Assembly (NCBI RefSeq): GCF_001368915.1
Contig: NZ_CSTE01000002.1
Span: 348,248 to 412,247, forward strand
DNA from: Haloferax massiliensis
GTDB lineage: Archaea; Halobacteriota; Halobacteria; Halobacteriales; Haloferacaceae
Direction: 5' to 3'
DNA: 64,000 nt
Shown here: in pieces, positions 46,293 to 56,344 of the stretch
How positions within the stretch are numbered: the first letter of the stretch is position 1
How the letters are laid out: every line of letters begins with the position of its first letter
Position numbers and translations under genes: made by a program
The notes under the pieces: model-generated
The model's database searches: none
The model's input: the letters and a program-made list of their open reading frames with translations, nothing else
Told to the model about the DNA's origin: nothing

Positions 46293-47039
46293 ATGACCTC
46301 CGATACCGACACCGACACCGACACCACGTCCGACGAGAAGCGCGCCGTCGTCCTCCTCTCCGGCGGCATGGACAGCGCGACGACCGCCTACGAGGCCAAA
46401 GAACGCGGCTACGAACTCTACGCGCTCCACACGTCCTACGGCCAGAAGACCGAGTCGAAAGAGTACGACTGCGCCCGCGCGCTCGCCGACGAACTCGACG
46501 CCCGCGACTTCCTCCACATCGAGACGAGCCACCTGAAGCAAATCGGCGCGTCGTCGCTCACCGACGACTCGATGGCCGTCGCCGACGCCGACATGGACGC
46601 CGACGAGATTCCGACCTCGTACGTCCCCTTCCGCAACGCCAACCTCCTGTCGATGGCCGTCTCGTACGCCGAGGCGAACGACTGCGACGCCGTCTTCGTC
46701 GGCGCGCACTCCGAGGACTACTCGGGCTATCCCGACTGCCGCCCCGAGTTCTTCGACGCCTTCGAGGCCATGGTCGACGTCGGCACGAAGCCCGACACGA
46801 CCATCTCGCTGGAAGTCCCGTTCGTCCACGACTCCAAGACCGACATCGCCCGCCGCGGCCTCGAACTCGACGTCCCCTTCGAGCACACGTGGTCCTGCTA
46901 CCGCGCCGAGGAACCGGCCTGCGGCACCTGCGACTCCTGTGCGTTCCGCCTGCAGGCGTTCCAGAACCTCGGCGAGCGCGACCCGATTCCGTACGCCGAG
47001 CGACCCGACTACGTGGACGCTGACGCGGACGCGTCGTAG
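46293..47039 (+). CDS. queC: 7-cyano-7-deazaguanine synthase (QueC)
   Basis: A 248-residue ATP-dependent preQ0 synthase. The PP-loop LLSGGMDSATTAYEA is near residue 21, and FVPFRN-like VPFRNANLL and VGAHSEDYSGYPDCRPEFF follow. The zinc site TWSCYRAEEPACGTCDSCAFR has four Cys. It converts carboxy-deazaguanine and ammonia to preQ0. The gene starts 70 bp after queE. The spacer contains short direct repeats of CTCCGAACGAC. GTP cyclohydrolase, the step before QueD, is not in the window. Confidence 0.92.
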   Translation: MTSDTDTDTDTTSDEKRAVVLLSGGMDSATTAYEAKERGYELYALHTSYGQKTESKEYDCARALADELDARDFLHIETSHLKQIGASSLTDDSMAVADADMDADEIPTSYVPFRNANLLSMAVSYAEANDCDAVFVGAHSEDYSGYPDCRPEFFDAFEAMVDVGTKPDTTISLEVPFVHDSKTDIARRGLELDVPFEHTWSCYRAEEPACGTCDSCAFRLQAFQNLGERDPIPYAERPDYVDADADAS

Positions 47040-47137
47040 CGCCCCTCTGCCCGCCGCCGACGCGGATTGCGGATTGCGGATTGTCCCCGCCTGTCTCCTC
47101 GCGTCCCTTTTTCACCGACCTGCGCGAACTCCGCGCC

Positions 47138-47877
47138 ATGAGCGACGAGAAACGCCGGACTGCCGCCCAGTTCGGAAGCGCCGCCGAGTCGTACTTCGAC
47201 AGCGAGGTCCACCGTCTCGGCGAGGACCGCGAGACGCTCGCGTCGTGGTGCCGCGGCGCGACCCGCGCGCTCGACGTGGCCACACCGCGGGCGCGATAGC
47301 CGATGTCGGGGTCGAGTCGGTCGTCGCGGCCGACGCCGCCCCGGAGATGGTCGCCACCGCGGTCCGCGAGTACCCCGTCGCGGGCGTCGTCGCCGACGCG
47401 GAGCGCCTTCCCTTCGCGGACGCGTCCTTCGACGCGGCCGCCTGCCGCATCGCCGCGCACCACTTCCCCGACCCCGAGTCGTTCGTCGCCGAAGTCGCGC
47501 GCGTCCTCGACTCCGGCGGTGTCTTCGCCTTCGAGGACAACGTCGCGCCCGAGGACGCATCCCTCGCGGCGTTCCTCAACGGCGTCGAGGTGCTCCGCGA
47601 CCCGACCCACGTCGAACTCCGCCCGATTTCGCGGTGGCGCGAGTGGTTCGAGGCCGCGGGCCTGTCGGTCGAGGCGGTCGAGACCGCCGCGATACGCCTC
47701 GAATTCGACCCGTGGACCGAGCGGACGAACGTCTCGCCCGCGGACCGAGACGAACTCGAACGTCGCTTCCGCGAGGCGTCCGACGAGGCGAAAGAACTGT
47801 TCGACGTGGAGTTCGACGGCGACTCCGTCGTCTCGTTCGCCAATCCGAAGGCGCTGATTCGAGCGCGGAAGGAGTAG
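47138..47877 (+). pseudogene. Class I SAM methyltransferase broken by a 13-bp deletion (frameshift)
   Basis: The first part reads MSDEKRRTAAQFGSAAESYFDSEVHRLGEDR and then ALDVAT in one frame, ending at a stop at 47299. The next frame continues with GHTAGAIADVGVESVVAADAAPEMVATAVRE and goes to 47877. The family motif I (normally DVATGAGHTAG) is interrupted at the shift. Inserting 13 bp there restores one frame, and GGCCAC repeats around the point support a deletion. Otherwise the protein would be about 250 residues, of UbiE/MenG-like type with VADAERLPFADASFDAA and HHFPDP. It could also be a sequencing error. Confidence 0.8.
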
Positions 47878-47965
47878 GTCCGCCGCGTCGGCCCCGCGGC
47901 TGACAGGCTGACGCCGACCGGCGTGGACCCACAAACGGTAAGCGGGCCCCCCGCGACGTGGGGGT

Positions 47966-48847
47966 GTGTCAACGCCCGACTCCGAGGCCCCAATCTCGCC
48001 GCTCGCGGGCCTCGGCATCGCCGTCCTCGCGGTCAGCACGAGCGCCATCCTCGTCCGCTGGAGCGCCGCGCCGAGCCTGATAAAGGCCTTTTACCGGGTC
48101 CTGTTCACCGTGGCTCTGCTCGCGCCCGTCGCGCTCGTCCGCCACCGCGACGCGCTGGCGACCATCTCGGGGCGCGACCTGCTGGCGGCCGGGGGCGCGG
48201 GCGTCGCGCTCGCGGCCCACTTCGCGTCGTGGTTCGAGAGCCTCAACCACACGACGGTCGCCGCGAGCGTCACGCTCGTGCAGTCCCAACCGCTTTTCGT
48301 CGCCGTCGGCGCGTGGGCCGTCCTCGACGAGCGCGTGAGCCGCCGCACCGCAATCGGCATCGGCGTCGCGCTCGCTGGCATGGCGCTCATGTCCGTCTCC
48401 GACTTCCTCACCGCCAGCGGCGCGCCGCGGCCACTTCTCGGAAACGGGCTCGCGGTCATCGGAGCCGTGACGGCGGCCGCCTACGTCCTCACGGGCCGGA
48501 GCGTCCGAAGCAGGGTCTCGCTTGTCCCCTACGTGGTCGTCGTCTACACGGTCTGTGCCGCCGCGCTCCTCGTCGTCGCGGTCGGCCGGGGCGACCCGCT
48601 GACGGGCTATCCGCCCCGCGAGTGGCTCCTGTTTCTCGGGATGGCCGTCGGGCCGGGCGTCTTCGGTCACACCGTCATCAACTGGGCGCTCGCCCACCTC
48701 GAATCGAGCGTCGTCTCCGTCTCGCTCCTCGGCGAACCCGTCGGCAGTACGATACTCGCGCTCTTTCTCCTCGGTGAGATTCCCACGCTCCCGACGGTTC
48801 TCGGCGGGGCTGTCGTCCTCGGCGGCATCTACGTCAGCGCGTCTTGA
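47966..48847 (+). CDS. EamA/DMT family transporter
   Basis: A 293-residue integral membrane protein with ten predicted transmembrane helices in two halves. The first half has LIKAFYRVLFTVALLAPVAL and VTLVQSQPLFVAVGAWAVLDERV; the second has VSLLGEPVGSTILALFLLGE, the repeat signature of EamA/RhaT-type drug-metabolite transporters. The substrate is unknown. A GTG start at 47966 is used; a G/C-rich hairpin lies just before it. It follows the broken methyltransferase by 88 bp. Confidence 0.85.
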   Translation: MSTPDSEAPISPLAGLGIAVLAVSTSAILVRWSAAPSLIKAFYRVLFTVALLAPVALVRHRDALATISGRDLLAAGGAGVALAAHFASWFESLNHTTVAASVTLVQSQPLFVAVGAWAVLDERVSRRTAIGIGVALAGMALMSVSDFLTASGAPRPLLGNGLAVIGAVTAAAYVLTGRSVRSRVSLVPYVVVVYTVCAAALLVVAVGRGDPLTGYPPREWLLFLGMAVGPGVFGHTVINWALAHLESSVVSVSLLGEPVGSTILALFLLGEIPTLPTVLGGAVVLGGIYVSAS

Positions 48848-48964
48848 ACGGTGTTTCGGGGCGTTTACCTCCGATTTCGAACTTCGGACCAGAATCGGAA
48901 ATTTAGTTATCGGTGGTGATAACCGCGTCACAACGCTCATTACGGTGAGCGGTCGCTACACGGT

Positions 48965-51013
48965 ATGGACGACGGGTCGGGGGCAGACGTACGTGTCCTC
49001 CACGTCGACGACGAACCCAGTCTGACCGACCTCGTATCGATTTACCTCGAACGCGAGGCCGGCGACGTCGACCTCTCGGTCTCGACGTCGAACTCGGGGG
49101 CCGACGCCCTCGAACGACTCCGACAGGAACGACTCGACTGCGTCGTTTCGGACTACGACATGCCGGATATCGACGGACTGGAGTTCCTCCGCGCGGTCCG
49201 CTCCGAACACCCCGACCTCCCTTTCATCCTCTTTACCGGCAAGGGCTCCGAGGAGGTCGCCCGCGACGCCTTCCGCGTCGGCGCGACCGACTACATGCAG
49301 AAAGACACCGGCACCGACCAGTACACGGTCCTCGCCAACCGCGTCGTCAACGCCGTCTCGCAGTACCGCGCGAAGGCGGCCTCCGAGCGCTACGGCACCG
49401 CCATCGAGGTGCTCGACAGCGGCGTCTACTCGCTCGATTCCGCGGGGCGCTTTACCTCCGCCGACGGCGTCTTCTGCGACCTCACCGGCTACGACCGAGA
49501 GGCCGTCATCGGTCGGGAGTTCGCCGACCTCGCCGCCGAGTCCGACGACGAGATTCGCGCCGCCTTCGAGCGGGTCGTCGCCCCTGACGCCCCCGACACG
49601 GAGCGCTTCGAAACGGTGCTGTCGCCCGGCCCGGCGTACCCGCACGACGACGGCCTCCTCTGTGAGGGCCACCTCGCGCTCCGCCCCACCGAGGACGACG
49701 AACCCGCGGTCATCGGGACGCTCCAGGACGTGACCGAGCGCCGCCGGCGACGGAACCGACTGCGCTACGAGACGCGCCTGAAAGACGCCGTCTTGGACAC
49801 CTCCACGTCGCTGATGAGCGCCGAGACCGACGAAATCGGCACGAAAATCGAGTGGACGCTCCAGTCGGTCGGCGAGGTGGCCGACCTCGACCGCTGTTCG
49901 GTCTACCTCTACGACGACGAGACGAACGTCGCCGCCCGGATGCACGACTGGCGCGGCGGCGACCGGCGCGCCCACCCCGAGCGCGTCGCCCTCGAAGACG
50001 CCCGCTGGCTGCTCGAACGACTCCACCGCTTCGAGAACGTCCGCCTCCACCGCGTCTCGGACCTCCCGCCCGAGGCGTCGGACACGAAGCGCGTGCTCAC
50101 CGACGCCGAGACCGGCGGGTTCGTCGCCGTGCCGATGGTGTCGAAGTGGGCGCTCGTCGGCTTCGTCGTCTTCGACGTGGTCGAGTCGAGTCGCTCGTGG
50201 ACCGACACCGAGGTCGACCTCCTGCGGTCGGTCGGGAACAACGTCACCCACACGCTGGCCCGCCAGCGACGCGAGTGCGAACTCCAGCGGCAGAACGACC
50301 GCCTCGAAGAGTTCGCGTCGGTCGTCTCCCACGACCTCCGGAACCCGCTCAACGTCGCCAAGGGGTTCGTCGAACTCGCCCGCGAGGAAGACGACGTGAC
50401 CTATCTCGACCGCGCACTCGACGGCGTCACTCGGATGGACACGCTTCTCAACGACGTGCTCACACTCGCCAGACAGGGACGAACGGTCGGCGAGACGCGC
50501 TCTATCGCCATCGAGAACGTCGCCGAGCGGGCGTGGAAGGCGGTCGACACCGGCGACGACGCGGTGCTCGTCGTCGAGGACGGCCTCGGGTCCACACAGG
50601 CAGACCAAGGGCGACTCCAACAGGCGTTCGAGAACCTGTTTCGGAACGCGGTGGAACACGGCGGCCCCTGTCGCGACCCAGGGGACGCGTCGGCAGACGC
50701 GTCGAGAAAAGCGGCGGACGCGGCCGACGAACTCGTCGTCCGCGTCGGCCCCACCGAGACCGGCTTCTACGTCGCCGACGACGGCCCCGGAATCCCGGAC
50801 GACGAGCGCGACACCGTCTTCGAGCACGGCCACACGACCTCCGAGTCCGGCACGGGCTTCGGCCTCTCTATCGTCGAGAGCATCGTCGAGGCCCACGGCT
50901 GGGACATCGAGGTGACCGCCCCGGAACCCGACCTCGGCGGCGCGCGCTTCGAGTTCGACATCGGCGGCGTCCGCTCCGAGGTCGAACCGCGCTTTTCGCT
51001 CAGCGACGACTGA
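48965..51013 (+). CDS. Hybrid sensor histidine kinase (REC-PAS-GAF-HisKA-HATPase)
   Basis: A 682-residue cytosolic kinase. Its receiver domain (1-125) has Asp63 in VVSDYDMPDIDGLEF, followed by a PAS domain (about 145-260), GAF domain (about 275-440), then SHDLRNPLNV with His456 and the ATPase boxes ENLFRNAVEHGG, DDGPGIPDDE and GTGFGLSIV. It lacks membrane helices, so it senses an internal or light/redox signal. The N-terminal receiver suggests that it is controlled by another kinase. It shares the C-terminal kinase type with the gene at 4442. No target regulator is beside it. Confidence 0.9.
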   Translation: MDDGSGADVRVLHVDDEPSLTDLVSIYLEREAGDVDLSVSTSNSGADALERLRQERLDCVVSDYDMPDIDGLEFLRAVRSEHPDLPFILFTGKGSEEVARDAFRVGATDYMQKDTGTDQYTVLANRVVNAVSQYRAKAASERYGTAIEVLDSGVYSLDSAGRFTSADGVFCDLTGYDREAVIGREFADLAAESDDEIRAAFERVVAPDAPDTERFETVLSPGPAYPHDDGLLCEGHLALRPTEDDEPAVIGTLQDVTERRRRRNRLRYETRLKDAVLDTSTSLMSAETDEIGTKIEWTLQSVGEVADLDRCSVYLYDDETNVAARMHDWRGGDRRAHPERVALEDARWLLERLHRFENVRLHRVSDLPPEASDTKRVLTDAETGGFVAVPMVSKWALVGFVVFDVVESSRSWTDTEVDLLRSVGNNVTHTLARQRRECELQRQNDRLEEFASVVSHDLRNPLNVAKGFVELAREEDDVTYLDRALDGVTRMDTLLNDVLTLARQGRTVGETRSIAIENVAERAWKAVDTGDDAVLVVEDGLGSTQADQGRLQQAFENLFRNAVEHGGPCRDPGDASADASRKAADAADELVVRVGPTETGFYVADDGPGIPDDERDTVFEHGHTTSESGTGFGLSIVESIVEAHGWDIEVTAPEPDLGGARFEFDIGGVRSEVEPRFSLSDD

Positions 51014-51040
51014 GCGTCGATTCCGACTCGACTTCCGCTC

Positions 51041-51523
51041 CTACTCTTCTAGCAGTCGCTTCGTCTCGGCGTGACGCCCGCGGAACATCCCCTCGAAGCC
51101 GACGCCGCCGAAGACGCCCGCGAGGTCGCCGAGCGGGCCGAACGGGAGTCGGTACTCGACGCGGTCTTCGAGTATCGTCTCGTCGCCGTCGGCGACGAAC
51201 CGGTGGGTGTGGACCCACCGCGGGAAGGGGCCGCCGACCATGTCGTCGCGGAACCACGCCGTCGTCTCTCCGGCCTCGCGGTCGAGGATGCGCGAGGTCC
51301 ACCGCTGGCGCGGGCCGACCCCGAACGGTCGCATCGACATCTCGATTTCCGTCCCGGAAACGAGTTCGTCGGGGTCGTCCTCGCCGTCGGGGCCGCGGAC
51401 CGACTCGATTTCGAGGTGCATCCACGCCGGGGTGAGCGCCTCCAGTCCGGACGCGTCCGAGTGGAACTCCCAGACGCGTTCGAGCGGGGCGGCGATGCGG
51501 GTTCGACGCTGGTAGACCGGCAT
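51041..51523 (-). CDS. SRPBCC/START-like ligand-binding protein
   Basis: A 160-residue protein starting MPVYQRRTRIAAPLERVWEFHSDASGLEALTPAWM, the typical N-terminal strand-helix of the Bet v 1-like SRPBCC fold. VEYRLPFGPLGDLAGVFGGVGFEGMFRGRHAETKRLLEE is the C-terminal helix. These proteins bind small hydrophobic ligands such as polyketides or lipids. Its ligand is not known. It is convergent with the sensor kinase and lies next to the glucoamylase gene on the same strand. Confidence 0.85.
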   Translation of the reverse strand: MPVYQRRTRIAAPLERVWEFHSDASGLEALTPAWMHLEIESVRGPDGEDDPDELVSGTEIEMSMRPFGVGPRQRWTSRILDREAGETTAWFRDDMVGGPFPRWVHTHRFVADGDETILEDRVEYRLPFGPLGDLAGVFGGVGFEGMFRGRHAETKRLLEE

Positions 51524-51634
51524 ACCCGACCCTTCGGCCGGAGACGGAAAAGCGGTGCTGGCGGAGCGGGTCGAAAACGGAAGCGAACCGCCGACCGCGG
51601 GGGTCGGGGTCGGCGGCCGGTCGGTCGCGCCGCC

Positions 51635-54600
51635 TCAGAGCGTGAAGCGCGAGACGGTCGTGCCGGCCTTCGTCAGGTCCTCGTGGGTCGCCGCGGCGAC
51701 CGTCACTTGGTTTTCGCCGTACTCGATGGCGACTTCGACTTCGAACGATTCGCCGTCGGGTTCGACGAGTCGGGTCTCGCCGGGCGTCTTGACCGCGACG
51801 ACGGCGGCGTCGGTCTGCCCCGAGACGACGAGCTTGTCGCCCTTGAAGCGCGTGCTCACGCGGAGCGACGGTCCGTCCGGGCGGTCGGACTCGACGTACC
51901 GCTCGCGGAGGAACGCGGGCGTCTCGACGGGTTCGCCCGCGTCGACGCCGTGGGCGAGGCGGACGTACTGGGCCATCGACCACGCCAGCGGCGTCGCACT
52001 GCCGGTGCCCTCGCCGAACTCCCAGTTGTAGTCGGTCGCGTGCTCGCGGTCCCAGACCTGCTCTGCGAGCATGCGGCCGGAGTTGGCGAAGGCGGCCATC
52101 GTCCGAAGTAGGTTGTCCGGCGCGAGGTCGCCCTCCTCGGTTCCCGCGAGAAGTTCGTACTCGCCGCGCTCGCCGGTGAAGATGGGCCACAGCCGGCCTT
52201 TCCCCTTCGCGTCGACGGACCACGGCGCGCCCTCCTCGTCGCGCTCGCGCTCGCCGTAGCCGTCGCCGTTGTACCGGTAGAACGCCGGGCCGTGCGGCGT
52301 GTCGACGCGGATGGTCTCGTCGACCTCCTTCACCGAGTTGCGGATTATCTCGTCGTCGGCGGGCTTGATGCCGAGGCGGGTCAGTTCGAGGAAGCCCGCG
52401 TCGATGATTTCGCGCTCGTCGAGCGTCGGCCCGTTGTTCGCGAGCGTCCGCAGGTGTCCGGCGTCGGGTTCGCCGTCGCGGGTGACGCGGACGTAGTACG
52501 GCGTGTGCGTGTTGCGGTCGGTGCCGGTCCGCGTCGCGGTCCAGTCGTCGACGCGCTCGGTCCAGTCGTCGGCCAGCGCCAGCCAGACGAGCGCGTCCTC
52601 GGAGTGGTCCTCGTCGAGCGCGATGGCCGCCGCACAGCCGAGGCCGGCGATTTCGGCCGCGATGGACGACGGCGAGTAGCCGGCTTCCTCCTCCCAGCGC
52701 TCCTGTGCGGTCGGCGGCCCGTTCCGCGCGACGTAGTCCGCGGAGTGCTTGACGTTCTCGTAGCCGTAGCCCACGTCGTCGAAGGTGACGCCGCGCTCGT
52801 GGAGCATGTACGCCATCACCTGCGGGAACGAGATGTTGTCCATCTGCTCGCCGCCCCAGCGGGTCCGCCCGTTGAGGTAGGTGTTCTGCGGGATGAAGCC
52901 GCGGTCGTCCTGCTGGTAGGTGTAGATGTACTCCAGCGCGTCGATGGCCGTCTCGACGTCGCCGACGGCCTCGAAGACGGTGAACACCTGATAGAGGTCG
53001 CGCGACCAGACGAAGTTGTAGCCGTACCCCTTCGGCTCCTCGGCGGCGACGGCCTCGCCCCACGGGACCGACGGCGAGGCGAGCCCCGCGCCGAGGTAGG
53101 TCTTGTCCTCGACCGCCCGCAGGCTCATGAGCGCGGTCTTGTACTGCGCGGCGAGGTCGTCGGCGGCGGCGACGGAGCCGGGGAGTTCCTTGTCGGCGAG
53201 GAAGTCGGCCCACGAGTCGACGTAGGCCGACCGGGCCGTCTCGTAGCCGCGGGTGAGCGCGCCGGCCGCCTCGCCGAGCGCGGCGGCGGTGTCGGCGTGT
53301 TCGGCGAAGCCGAGCGCCAGCGTCTCGCCGAGCTCGTCGCCCGTGCCGATGCGCCCGACGAGCACGACGTTCTCGTCGTCGACGCGCTCTTGGGCGCTCG
53401 GGAGCGCGCCCTTCGAGAAGAAGTCCGCGAGGTACCGCGAGCCGGCGACGCCGACGGTCGCCCACTCGAAGCGGCCGGCGGCGGTGAGCGCGATGGCGAC
53501 GCTGTACTCCCTGCCGTCCCGGTCGATGAGGAGCGGTTCGTGGCCGTCGCCGGCGTCGAACGCGCCGGCGTCGCGGGCGACGAGGTGGTAGCTCCCGAGC
53601 TGGCCGAGGCGGATGCCGCGGTCTTTCGTCCCCGTGTTCGCCAGCGCCGTGTCGGCGATGGTGTACAGCTCGTAGTCGTCGCCGTCGATGGACACGAACT
53701 GCACGTCCGCGAGCATCGCGTCGTGTTCGGGGTCGAGGACGTACTCGACGGTGAGCTCCCACTCGTGGCCGCGGCCGTCGCCCGTCTCGGTGACGACGTG
53801 CCGGAAGACGAGCGCGTCGTCGTCGACGATTTCGGCCCGGCGCTCGACCGTGTCGGCGTGGTCGTCGCGGCGGGTCTCGTTGTGGGTCCGCGCGGTGTAC
53901 TCGTCGTCCGGGTCGGCGTCGACGACGAGGAAGTCGAGCGTCCGGAGGTTCATCAGGTCGACCCGCGGGAAGCGGACCTCGGTCAGCGCGCCCTCGGTCA
54001 GGGTGAACCAGACGCGCGAGGGGTCGTCGGCGTAGTGGTCCGCGACGGTGCCGATGCCGTACTTCTCGCCGGTCGTCCACCGCGGCCGGTTCTCCGGGCC
54101 GGTCGGCGCGGGCTTCGGCGCGGGGAGCGCGTCGATGTCGGCGAGGATGGCGGTCGTCTCCATGCGGATGGCGTGGGGCCACCCCAGCGGCGTCGCGCTG
54201 TCGAAGCCCCCGTCGTCGAACACCTGCTCTGCGAGGTAGCCCGCGTCGGTCGTGAAGGGGCCGTCGGGCTGGAGCAGTTCGTAGAGGTTCGTCGCGCGCT
54301 CGACGAAGCGGCGGCCGTCCTTCCCGAGGCGGTCACAGAGGACGCCGAACTTCGCGGCGGCGTTCGCGCCCCACGCGGTCGAGACGGACCAGACCTTCTC
54401 GCCGTCCTGCCCGTCGGCGCGCCAGTAGTCCTCTTCGAACCGGACCAATCCGGCTACGTCGCCGCGGGGGTTCCGATAGAGCCCCTTCAGCGTCGCGGCC
54501 ATGTGCTTGACGAGCCGGTCGGCGGTCTTCGAGTCGACCTCTCCGACGTCGGCGTAGGCGTCGACGGCGTCGACGAGGGCGAACGTGGACGAGTCGAGGC

Positions 54601-56170
54601 GGTCGTCGAGGCCGCCGTTCCCGTCGATTCGGAGGGCGTACACCTCTCGCTCGTCGGACCAGAGCTCGTCGAGCCCCTCGCACACCGCGGTCGCCTGCTC
54701 GGCGGCGTGCTCCCGGAGGTCGTCGTTCACGGGCGCGGTGGCGACCGTGGCGTACGCTTGGAGGAACGTCGCGGTCGTGTGCGTGAACCGGCCGCTCATG
54801 TTCTCCCACGCGTTCTGACAGGGCTTCGGGAGCCCGTCGGATTCGAGACTGCTATCGAGTCCGGAGACGCCCGCCGCGACGGTCGAGCGGATGCGCCCGA
54901 CGAGTTCGTCGTCGAGTTCGTCGCGGCGCTCGGCGAGGAGCGACGCGAGCGCGGCGACGACGCTCGCCGTCTGGTCGGCCTGATACTCCTCGTCGCCGGT
55001 GCCCTCGACGCGGCCGTGCGCCCAGCCCGGAGCGACGGTCCCGTCGACGGCCCAGACGCGGTGGGGCCACGTGCCGTCTTCGAGTTGCGTCTCGCAGTAG
55101 AACTCCGCGCTCGTCGCGAGGCGGTCGCCGAGGCCGAGGTCGAAGGCGTCGTCGGCGTGCGCGAGCGCCTGCGTGACCTCGGCGTCGTCGCGGAACCACG
55201 TGTAGCCGTAGCCGCCGGAGTGGGCGTAAAACGGGTCGAACTCGGGGCCGGCGATGCGCGCGCCGCTGGGGGCGGTCAGAAGCGACAGCGCCCGGAGGTC
55301 GGCGCGGACGATTCGCTCGCGCGGCGTCCCGTCGGGGACGAACACCTCGGCCTGCTCGCGGGCGGCGTCGCGGAGCGCGTCCGCGGTCGCGTGCTGGACC
55401 GAACAGTGTCGGAGATCGGCGAGGGCGTCGGTCCGCGCCATCTCGTTGTGGTCCGAAAGCTGGGTGACGAGGGTGGTCCGCGCGGCGCGGCCCTCCTGTT
55501 CGAGCGGGGCGCTGACGACCACGTCGCCCGAGAGGTGGGTGTCCTCGTAGCGGTCGAGGACGGCCTCCCGCGGGAAGTCGAAGACGTCGTCGGAGAGAAT
55601 CTCGTCGAACCGCTCGGGAATCTGGCCGCGAACGTCTGTCAGCCCGGTCGACGCGGTGACGTAGTCGTGTTCGTTCCGGTGGAACACCTCGACCGCTTGG
55701 GTGTCGTTCGGGCCGCCGGCCTCGTGGATGAGGCGGCCGACCCGCGTCTCTCGGCCCTCGGGGGCGAAGGTGAGAAACGCGGTCAGGTGGGCGTCGGTGG
55801 GAATCGCACCGCGGAGTTCGACGTGGGTCACGTGGGCGCGGCCGAGGGTCAGGTCGTACTGGTGGACGGTGTACTCCCCGGCGTCGTACTCGGTCTCGAC
55901 GAGGCTCGTCTCCCGGTAGTAGTGCTGCCGCACGGACTCCAGCTCGTCGAACCAGTGCGTCTCGCCGTCCGTCTCGATGCCGAACCGAGAGCGGTCGATG
56001 CCGTAGAGGCCCGAAAGAGAAGCGGAGTAGTCCCGGAGGGAGCCGTCGAGGCCGACGTAGACGAGTCGGTCCCCGTGACCCGAAAACGCGCCGTCCGAGG
56101 TCTGGCACTCCTCTGGGAAGCGTCCGCCCCGGTCGCGCTTGTATTCGTTTAACGCGGTCCGAAGTCGCAT
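51635..56170 (-). CDS. Double GH15 protein (glucoamylase/glucodextranase-like)
   Basis: A 1511-residue protein in one frame. The N-terminal half (about 1-690) has a beta-sandwich, GYGYTWFRDDAEVTQALAHADD, AWENMSGRFTHTTATFLQ and SATPLGWPHAIRME. The C-terminal half (about 700-1511) begins with a second beta-sandwich, then repeats the (alpha/alpha)6-barrel motifs as GYGYNFVWSRDLYQVF, ERWEEEAGYSPSSIAAEIAGLG and SATPLAWSMAQYVRLA. Both have the Trp-Glu catalytic signature of glycoside hydrolase family 15. No signal peptide is evident, so it may work in the cytoplasm. It hydrolyses alpha-glucosidic bonds, probably of glycogen or maltodextrin. A TATA box lies 28 bp upstream. Confidence 0.88.
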   Translation of the reverse strand: MRLRTALNEYKRDRGGRFPEECQTSDGAFSGHGDRLVYVGLDGSLRDYSASLSGLYGIDRSRFGIETDGETHWFDELESVRQHYYRETSLVETEYDAGEYTVHQYDLTLGRAHVTHVELRGAIPTDAHLTAFLTFAPEGRETRVGRLIHEAGGPNDTQAVEVFHRNEHDYVTASTGLTDVRGQIPERFDEILSDDVFDFPREAVLDRYEDTHLSGDVVVSAPLEQEGRAARTTLVTQLSDHNEMARTDALADLRHCSVQHATADALRDAAREQAEVFVPDGTPRERIVRADLRALSLLTAPSGARIAGPEFDPFYAHSGGYGYTWFRDDAEVTQALAHADDAFDLGLGDRLATSAEFYCETQLEDGTWPHRVWAVDGTVAPGWAHGRVEGTGDEEYQADQTASVVAALASLLAERRDELDDELVGRIRSTVAAGVSGLDSSLESDGLPKPCQNAWENMSGRFTHTTATFLQAYATVATAPVNDDLREHAAEQATAVCEGLDELWSDEREVYALRIDGNGGLDDRLDSSTFALVDAVDAYADVGEVDSKTADRLVKHMAATLKGLYRNPRGDVAGLVRFEEDYWRADGQDGEKVWSVSTAWGANAAAKFGVLCDRLGKDGRRFVERATNLYELLQPDGPFTTDAGYLAEQVFDDGGFDSATPLGWPHAIRMETTAILADIDALPAPKPAPTGPENRPRWTTGEKYGIGTVADHYADDPSRVWFTLTEGALTEVRFPRVDLMNLRTLDFLVVDADPDDEYTARTHNETRRDDHADTVERRAEIVDDDALVFRHVVTETGDGRGHEWELTVEYVLDPEHDAMLADVQFVSIDGDDYELYTIADTALANTGTKDRGIRLGQLGSYHLVARDAGAFDAGDGHEPLLIDRDGREYSVAIALTAAGRFEWATVGVAGSRYLADFFSKGALPSAQERVDDENVVLVGRIGTGDELGETLALGFAEHADTAAALGEAAGALTRGYETARSAYVDSWADFLADKELPGSVAAADDLAAQYKTALMSLRAVEDKTYLGAGLASPSVPWGEAVAAEEPKGYGYNFVWSRDLYQVFTVFEAVGDVETAIDALEYIYTYQQDDRGFIPQNTYLNGRTRWGGEQMDNISFPQVMAYMLHERGVTFDDVGYGYENVKHSADYVARNGPPTAQERWEEEAGYSPSSIAAEIAGLGCAAAIALDEDHSEDALVWLALADDWTERVDDWTATRTGTDRNTHTPYYVRVTRDGEPDAGHLRTLANNGPTLDEREIIDAGFLELTRLGIKPADDEIIRNSVKEVDETIRVDTPHGPAFYRYNGDGYGERERDEEGAPWSVDAKGKGRLWPIFTGERGEYELLAGTEEGDLAPDNLLRTMAAFANSGRMLAEQVWDREHATDYNWEFGEGTGSATPLAWSMAQYVRLAHGVDAGEPVETPAFLRERYVESDRPDGPSLRVSTRFKGDKLVVSGQTDAAVVAVKTPGETRLVEPDGESFEVEVAIEYGENQVTVAAATHEDLTKAGTTVSRFTL

Positions 56171-56194
56171 AGAGGTAGACGAGGGTCCCGAACC

Positions 56195-56201
56195 ATAAGT
56201 A
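56195..56201 (-). promoter_or_regulatory. TATA-like box of the double GH15 gene
   Basis: TACTTAT on the minus strand, 28 bp before the ATG at 56170, fits leaderless spacing. The region 56171-56344 between the divergent glycosidase genes holds both promoters. Confidence 0.5.
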
Positions 56202-56344
56202 TTGGCCGCCCGTTTGCCATCATTTATGCCTGTAGACCGACGAATTCGGGAGACGCCGGCGCGACTCGGTAGAACCCGTCTCTCACCGGAACGCCGGTCA
56301 CTTCAGGGGTAAACTCAAAGTCACCCGGCACGTTGATTGTGAGT

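Noticed and set aside
52292-56152. A 1286-codon plus-strand frame opposite the double GH15 gene
   Set aside because: It is an antisense shadow in GC-rich coding DNA. Its residues are low-complexity (Arg, Val, Glu) and the minus strand encodes a clear GH15 protein.
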